DNA of 64,000 nucleotides from the NCBI GenBank assembly GCA_002683405.1, contig NYTH01000041.1, positions 1 to 64,000 of the forward strand. The letters are read 5' to 3'. Shown one piece after another: positions 59,455 through 64,000 of this stretch (the first letter of the stretch is position 1; each line of letters starts with the position of its first letter). Both the position numbers and the translations under genes were made by a program. Under the pieces are notes generated by a model that saw only the letters and a program-made list of their open reading frames with translations, had not been told where the DNA came from and searched no databases. Source of the DNA: Salinisphaeraceae bacterium (GTDB lineage Bacteria > Pseudomonadota > Gammaproteobacteria > Nevskiales > Salinisphaeraceae).

Positions 59455-60357
59455 GTGCCCGTTGCCCTGATCTATCTGGCCGTGGTGGCCATCTGGTCTA
59501 CCACTCCGCTCGCCGTCAAGTGGAGCACGGATCCGCATATCAGCTTTATTGAAGGGGTCGGCATCCGCATGGGGGCGGCCGCGCTGCTTACCAGCCTCCT
59601 GCTGCGCCTGTTTGCCATTCCGCGGCGCTATGACCGCGAGGCCTGGCGGCTGTACGCGGCGGGCGCTCTGGGTTTTTTCGGCGCGATGACGCAGCTCTAC
59701 TGGGCCGCGCAATTCGTACCCTCCGGGCTGATCGCCCTCATTTTCGGCCTGGCGCCCCTTTTTGCGGGCGGGCTGGCCCGCCTCATTCTGGGCGAGCGTG
59801 TACTCAACCTGCCCAGGGTACTGGCCCTGCTGGTGGCGCTGGCCGGTCTGGCGCTGATCTTCCGGAACGAGGTGCGACTGGACCCGGGTGCAGCGCCCGC
59901 TATTGCCACGCTGGTCGTCGCTACGCTGTTCTATGCCATGAGCAGCGTGCTGGTAAAGAAATATCAGACGCGCATCCATCCACTGACCCAGGTCAGCGGC
60001 TCGCTCTGGCTGTCCTGCATCGGTTTCGCCGCGGTCTGGCTGCTGGTCGACGGGCAGCTCCCGACCGCCGTCAATCCGCGCACGCTGGCCGCCATCAGCT
60101 ACCTGGCGCTGTTCGGGTCGGTGCTGGGGTTCATGTTCTATTTCCAGCTGCTGGCGCAGCTGCCGGTGGCCACCGTGGCGCTTATTACCCTGATGACGCC
60201 GCCCTGCGCGCTGATCATCGGCTGGCTGGCGGCCGGAGAAACACTCACGGCCCGCACGCTGATCGGCGGCGGCGTTGTCATGCTGGCGCTTGCCGTCTAT
60301 CAGTTCGCCGCGCCGCGATCACCCGCTCAGGCAAACAACCTGGCCAATCGCCGATAG
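59455..60357 (+). CDS. EamA-family (DMT) transporter
   Basis: A 300-residue membrane protein with ten hydrophobic segments arranged as two EamA repeats, ending AGETLTARTLIGGGVVMLA. The GTG at 59455 starts 5 bases after the DsbA-like stop and gives the natural first transmembrane segment; longer readings overlap that gene in another frame. Its 3' end overlaps the convergent luciferase-like gene by 31 bases. Substrate unknown. Confidence 0.88.
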   Translation: MPVALIYLAVVAIWSTTPLAVKWSTDPHISFIEGVGIRMGAAALLTSLLLRLFAIPRRYDREAWRLYAAGALGFFGAMTQLYWAAQFVPSGLIALIFGLAPLFAGGLARLILGERVLNLPRVLALLVALAGLALIFRNEVRLDPGAAPAIATLVVATLFYAMSSVLVKKYQTRIHPLTQVSGSLWLSCIGFAAVWLLVDGQLPTAVNPRTLAAISYLALFGSVLGFMFYFQLLAQLPVATVALITLMTPPCALIIGWLAAGETLTARTLIGGGVVMLALAVYQFAAPRSPAQANNLANRR

Positions 60358-61316
60358 GTGTCGAAGCGGGCTTCCGGCTCGTACAGATTGCAGACCACCA
60401 TGAGTTCGTCGGCGCCGGTCTCGGCGAGCATGCGCTCCAGCCGCGCCTTGACCTTGTCCGGACCGCCCACGATGTGGCGTTCGCGATTTTCCGCCACCAG
60501 AATCCGTTCGTGCTCGTCGTAGGGATAGTCCAGCGCCGCTTGTGGCGAGGGCAGCGGCGGAAATTCGCCCCGGCTGATGCGCAGACTCATCAGGTCCACC
60601 GTCGCCGCCAGCCGTTCGGCCTCTTCGTCGGTTTCGGCACAGACCACCGACGCGCAGAGTATGGCGTGCGGACGGGGAAAGGCTGCCGAAGGCTCGAAGG
60701 CTTCGCGGTAGGCCTGCATGGGCGGCGCGGCCGGCATGGGGCTGAAATGACTCGCGAAACCGTAGCCCATGCCGGCCCGTCCGGCCGCCGTGGCGCTTGC
60801 GCCGCTGGAACCCAGAATCCAGATGGGTGGCAGATCAACGTCGTCCGGCATCACCGCGACGCCGGAAAACGGGTGAGTGCGGGGCAACTCACCCCGTGCC
60901 AGCGAGAGCATCTCGTTGAACATTTCGCCGAATTTTTCGCCCGGCGCCGACCGCAGCGCGCGCGAGGCCTTGACGTTGGAACCCGGCGCCCGGCCGATTC
61001 CCAGGTCCACCCGGCCCGGATACAGCGCCTCCAGCGTGCGGAAGTTTTCGGCAACCCGCATGGGTACGTGATTGGGCAGCATGATGCCGCCCGAGCCGAT
61101 GCGGATGCGCTCGGTCAGCGCGCCAATGCGAGTCAGCAGCAGTTCGGGCGCCGAACTGGCTATGACCGGCATGCCGTGATGCTCGGAAATCCAGTAGCGG
61201 GCGAAGCCGAGGGATTCACCCAGGCGTGCCAGATCGACACTGGCCCGCACGGCCGCGGATGCCGGCGTACCTTCCGGCACCGGCACGAGATCAAGTATGG
61301 ATAGCGAAACGGTCAT
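60327..61316 (-). CDS. LLM-class flavin-dependent oxidoreductase
   Basis: A 329-residue luciferase-like monooxygenase of the MsnO8/YhbW type, with LSILDLVPVPEGTPASAA at the N-terminus, RYWISEHHGMP, GSGGIMLPNHVP and the F/Y-rich GYGFASHFSP segment. Such proteins use reduced flavin; the substrate cannot be inferred. It is 15 bases downstream of the VOC gene and overlaps the DMT transporter 3' end. Confidence 0.91.
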   Translation of the reverse strand: MTVSLSILDLVPVPEGTPASAAVRASVDLARLGESLGFARYWISEHHGMPVIASSAPELLLTRIGALTERIRIGSGGIMLPNHVPMRVAENFRTLEALYPGRVDLGIGRAPGSNVKASRALRSAPGEKFGEMFNEMLSLARGELPRTHPFSGVAVMPDDVDLPPIWILGSSGASATAAGRAGMGYGFASHFSPMPAAPPMQAYREAFEPSAAFPRPHAILCASVVCAETDEEAERLAATVDLMSLRISRGEFPPLPSPQAALDYPYDEHERILVAENRERHIVGGPDKVKARLERMLAETGADELMVVCNLYEPEARFDTYRRLARLFA

Positions 61317-61331
61317 GCTGTTCCTGGCGGC

Positions 61332-61880
61332 TTACGAACCGGGCGGCGGCGCCGGATACCACTCCACCGGATCGGGCAGCCCGGTTTCGGGAATGTCGAA
61401 TATTTCAACGATAGTGCCCAGATCATCCCGGGTATCGAAATAGGCATAGGGCACATCGCCATTGAACACGCCGGATTGCACCATCTCGTAGCCGCGGGCC
61501 CGGAATTCGTCGATACGCGCCTGCATGCCCAGCTCGCCGCAGGCTACGGCAACATGCTGGATGCCCTCGCCCTGCGCCTCGAGAAACTCCGTGTAGATGG
61601 ATTCGCCCGCCGTCGGCTCGATGATTTCCCACAGCATGTTGCCGCTCCAGGCCAGACACAGGCGCATGGCGTACTGGCCGGGCCGGCCGCGATAGGTCGT
61701 TTCGGTAATGTGCGGCGGCGCAAAATCATAGACGGCCCAGGGACCAATCCCCAGATTCACGAACCCCGCCATGCGTTTGCGGTGATCACGCGTCACCACA
61801 CAGATCTGGATGGTGTCGCCCAAAAAACTGTTGCTCAGTCGCGCCGGATCGAGTACCTCGGGCATGTCATGCTGGTTCAT
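61332..61880 (-). CDS. VOC-superfamily (glyoxalase-like) protein
   Basis: A 182-residue protein of the vicinal oxygen chelate fold, with the first half-domain QICVVTRDHRKRM and the second half IQHVAVACGELGMQ containing the likely metal ligands His and Glu (GTIVEIFDIP). The length and lack of a second pair of domains fit a single-domain lyase or dioxygenase-like protein. The ATG at 61880 is taken because upstream residues are not family-like. Confidence 0.84.
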   Translation of the reverse strand: MNQHDMPEVLDPARLSNSFLGDTIQICVVTRDHRKRMAGFVNLGIGPWAVYDFAPPHITETTYRGRPGQYAMRLCLAWSGNMLWEIIEPTAGESIYTEFLEAQGEGIQHVAVACGELGMQARIDEFRARGYEMVQSGVFNGDVPYAYFDTRDDLGTIVEIFDIPETGLPDPVEWYPAPPPGS

Positions 61881-62048
61881 CGCTCGCTTCCTGTCGTTGT
61901 GGCCTAGACGGCCGCCCCTGGCGACCTGCCCGCGGAAGCGTCGCCCGCGGCCGGCCACCCGGTCAACTTCACCCAGCCGTTTCGAGGTGGCCGTTTGCTA
62001 GAGTCCGCGTTTCACCCTGCACGGCTGCCCGGGAGGGCCTGTTTGAGC

Positions 62049-63248
62049 ATGAATGCGCCACTCGACGGCATACGCGTCATCGACCTCACCGCCATGGTGT
62101 CCGGCCCGCTGGCCACCCAGCTGCTGGCGGACCAGGGGGCGCAGGTCATCAAGATCGAAAAGCCGGGCAGCGGTGATTACACCCGGCTCGCGCCCAATCA
62201 GCAGGGCGGCCTGTCGGCGAGCTTCCTGAACAACAACCGCAACAAGCGCTCGGTCGCGGTGGACCTGAAGCAGGCCGAGGGCCTGGCCGTGGTCAAGCAC
62301 CTCATTGCCACGGCGGACGTGCTGGTGCAGAACTTTCGCCCGGGCGTGATTGACCGAATGGGGCTGGGCGAGGCGGATGTACGGCTTGTCCGACCCGATA
62401 TCGTGTATGTCTCGATCAGCGGTTTCGGCGAAAAAGGGCCCTATGCGGCCAAACCGGTCTATGATCCGCTGGTGCAGGCGCTGTCCGGGCTGGCCACGGT
62501 TCAGGGCGGCGCCGACACGGCCCGACCCAGGCTGGTTCGCACCATCCTGCCGGACAAGCTGACCGGCTACGCCGCCGCGCAGGGCATTACGGCCGCGCTG
62601 TTCGCGCGCGAACGCACCGGCCAGGGTGAGCACCTGCGCCTCTCCATGCTGCAGACCGTCATCGATTTTCTCTGGCATTCCGACATGGCCGGCCAGACTT
62701 TCGTGGGTGACGAGATGGATCAGCAGCGCGCCGCAAGCTTCATCGACCTGATCTACCAGACCACGGACGGCTACATCAGCGTGGCAGTACAGACCGACCG
62801 CGAGTGGCAGGCGCTCACGCGCGCACTGGAGCGGCCCGACTGGCTGGACGACCCCAGATTTGCCACCCCGGCGCTGCGGCAGGATCACATCAACGAGCGG
62901 CTCGAACTGACCCAGTCTGTGCTTCGCGAACGCAGCAGCCGAGAATGGCTGGCGCGGCTGGAGGCCGAAGACGTGCCCTGCGCCCCGGTGCTCACGCGCA
63001 GCGAAGTCATCCGTCACGAACAGATTGGCGCCAACGACATGCTGGTGGAGCATGATCATCCCCTCGCCGGCCGGATTCGTCAGGCCCGGCCTGCCGCCGT
63101 TTTCAGCCGGCACGACGACTGGCCGCTGGCCGGCGCACCGGCGCTGGGGGCCGATACCCGGGCCGTACTGGAGGAGGCGGGCTACCCGGCGTCGGATATT
63201 CAGTTGCTGCTTGACGCTGGCGTGCTGGCCGAGCCGGCCCGATGCTGA
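62049..63248 (+). CDS. Family III CoA transferase (CaiB/BaiF type)
   Basis: A 399-residue enzyme that transfers CoA between carboxylic acids. Typical segments are MNAPLDGIRVIDLTAMVSGP, ADQGAQVIKIEKPGSGD, NRNKRSVAVDLK and SISGFGEKGPYA; the catalytic Asp is probably in the VYDPLVQALSG region. The start at 62049 begins the family N-terminus. Its stop overlaps the start of the exchanger gene. The acid substrate is unknown; neighbouring VOC and LLM genes suggest a small-acid or xenobiotic route, but this is inference. Confidence 0.93.
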   Translation: MNAPLDGIRVIDLTAMVSGPLATQLLADQGAQVIKIEKPGSGDYTRLAPNQQGGLSASFLNNNRNKRSVAVDLKQAEGLAVVKHLIATADVLVQNFRPGVIDRMGLGEADVRLVRPDIVYVSISGFGEKGPYAAKPVYDPLVQALSGLATVQGGADTARPRLVRTILPDKLTGYAAAQGITAALFARERTGQGEHLRLSMLQTVIDFLWHSDMAGQTFVGDEMDQQRAASFIDLIYQTTDGYISVAVQTDREWQALTRALERPDWLDDPRFATPALRQDHINERLELTQSVLRERSSREWLARLEAEDVPCAPVLTRSEVIRHEQIGANDMLVEHDHPLAGRIRQARPAAVFSRHDDWPLAGAPALGADTRAVLEEAGYPASDIQLLLDAGVLAEPARC

Positions 63249-64000
63249 TGGCCCTGCTCCTGTGGACCGTCGTCGCGCTGGCCGGTACAGCGGTGATCTG
63301 GCTGGGCAGTACCTATCTGGAAAGTGCCAGCCAGCGGCTGTCCGCCTACTACCGTCTGCCCGAAATCGTTCAGGGCGCCCTGGTCGTGGCCATCGGGTCC
63401 AGCTTCCCCGAATTGTCGACCACGGTCATCTCCACTCTCGTACACGGCGAATTCGAGCTGGGCGTGGCCGCGATCGTCGGGTCGGCGCTGTTCAATATTC
63501 TGGTCATTCCCGGCCTGTCGGGCCTGTTCGCGCGCGAGCCCATGCAGACCAATCGCGACCTGATCTACAAGGAAGCACAGTTCTACATGATCGCGGTGGC
63601 GGTGCTGACGCTGACCTTTGCCTTCGCGGCCATCTACAACCCGGTGGACGGCGGCGGCGACGGCGTTATTCGCGGCGAGGTGACCCGCTGGCTGGCGCTC
63701 ATGCCGATTGCGCTGTACGGGCTGTACGTGTTCGTGCAATACCAGGACGTCGTGGAGGCCGATACGCCCGACCCCGACGCCGATATCCGGCCCCTGCGCG
63801 AATGGGGCCGACTGGCCGTGGGCCTGGTGCTGATCGTCGCGGGTGTGGAGGCGCTGGTGCGGGCGGCGCTGTCCTACGGCGATATCTTCAACACGCCCAG
63901 TTTTCTCTGGGGCCTGATCGTGGTGGCCGCCGGCACATCACTGCCCGACGCATTCGTGTCGGTACGTGCCGCCCGGTCCGGACGCAGCGTGACCAGCATG
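63242..64000 (+). CDS. Na+/Ca2+-exchanger-family membrane protein, truncated at window end
   Basis: The first 253 codons of a CaCA-superfamily transporter. The alpha-1 motif appears as GSSFPELSTTVIS followed by GSALFNILVIPG, and the beginning of the second repeat as AAGTSLPDAFVSVRAARSG. Several hydrophobic segments are visible. The ATG at 63242 overlaps the CoA transferase stop; another in-frame ATG follows two codons later. The gene has no stop within the window. Confidence 0.9.
   Translation, partial: MLMALLLWTVVALAGTAVIWLGSTYLESASQRLSAYYRLPEIVQGALVVAIGSSFPELSTTVISTLVHGEFELGVAAIVGSALFNILVIPGLSGLFAREPMQTNRDLIYKEAQFYMIAVAVLTLTFAFAAIYNPVDGGGDGVIRGEVTRWLALMPIALYGLYVFVQYQDVVEADTPDPDADIRPLREWGRLAVGLVLIVAGVEALVRAALSYGDIFNTPSFLWGLIVVAAGTSLPDAFVSVRAARSGRSVTSM

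Overview
The window is chromosomal DNA from a high-GC gammaproteobacterium. The evidence is the gene orders rpoE-rseA-rseB-degP-lepA-lepB and thrS-infC-rpmI-rplT-pheS-pheT-ihfA, the sdhCDAB-sdhE-ygfX block, and an Entner-Doudoroff cluster next to zwf. Coding density is high, with many 4-bp stop/start overlaps. The species cannot be named from sequence reading alone; a lineage near Nevskiales, Salinisphaerales or Xanthomonadales is only a guess. No prophage, insertion sequence, CRISPR array or rRNA operon was seen.

Layout. 1-7130 (minus): envelope-stress operon of sigma factor RpoE, anti-sigma RseA, RseB, a DegP-type protease, LepA, LepB and a DUF4845 membrane protein. 7365-9008 (plus): nadB. 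9005-14449 (minus): succinate dehydrogenase genes with three maturation or associated factors (SdhE, YgfX, and an SDHAF4-type DUF1674 protein upstream) and a secreted protein with HExxH and EF-hand motifs. 14581-18042: ygfZ, then lysS-prfB, the latter with a programmed +1 frameshift. 18296-22260: three tandem OmpA/TSP3 outer-membrane proteins, each with its own terminator. 22346-25161: gluQ, a SPOR-domain protein, a tandem-repeat array and tRNA-Pro(GGG). 25217-32566: merR-type gene, ihfA, pheT, pheS, rplT, rpmI, infC and thrS. 32709-36494: ABC-2 exporter, AmpG-like permease, DsbC. 36597-41625: zwf divergent from edd / SMP-30 lactonase / eda, which together could convert glucose-6-phosphate to pyruvate and glyceraldehyde-3-phosphate. 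41767-43453: tRNA-Val(GAC) with a duplicated 3' tail, and two related small secreted (probably outer-membrane) proteins. 43741-48296: uvrB, an aspartate aminotransferase, a secreted gluzincin-like protein, tRNA-Asn(GTT). 48640-64000: a more accessory set of single metabolic genes: DJ-1/PfpI protein, NAD epimerase, PQQ alcohol dehydrogenase, lipoprotein, a 54-residue membrane protein, a degenerate GGDEF protein, SDR, AEC transporter, hydrolases, DsbA-like protein, DMT transporter, luciferase-like oxidoreductase, VOC protein, CoA transferase and a truncated Na+/Ca2+-exchanger-type gene.

Most of the window is ordinary core genome. The parts most worth a second look are: two tRNA genes followed by repeat or tRNA-tail structures similar in architecture to the E. 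coli tyrT repeats; a GGDEF protein that lost both metal ligands but kept its c-di-GMP inhibitory-site motif; an SMP-30 lactonase in the pgl-like slot of the Entner-Doudoroff operon; the co-occurrence of SdhE and an SDHAF4-type protein; and a secreted protein combining an EF-hand loop with HExxH.
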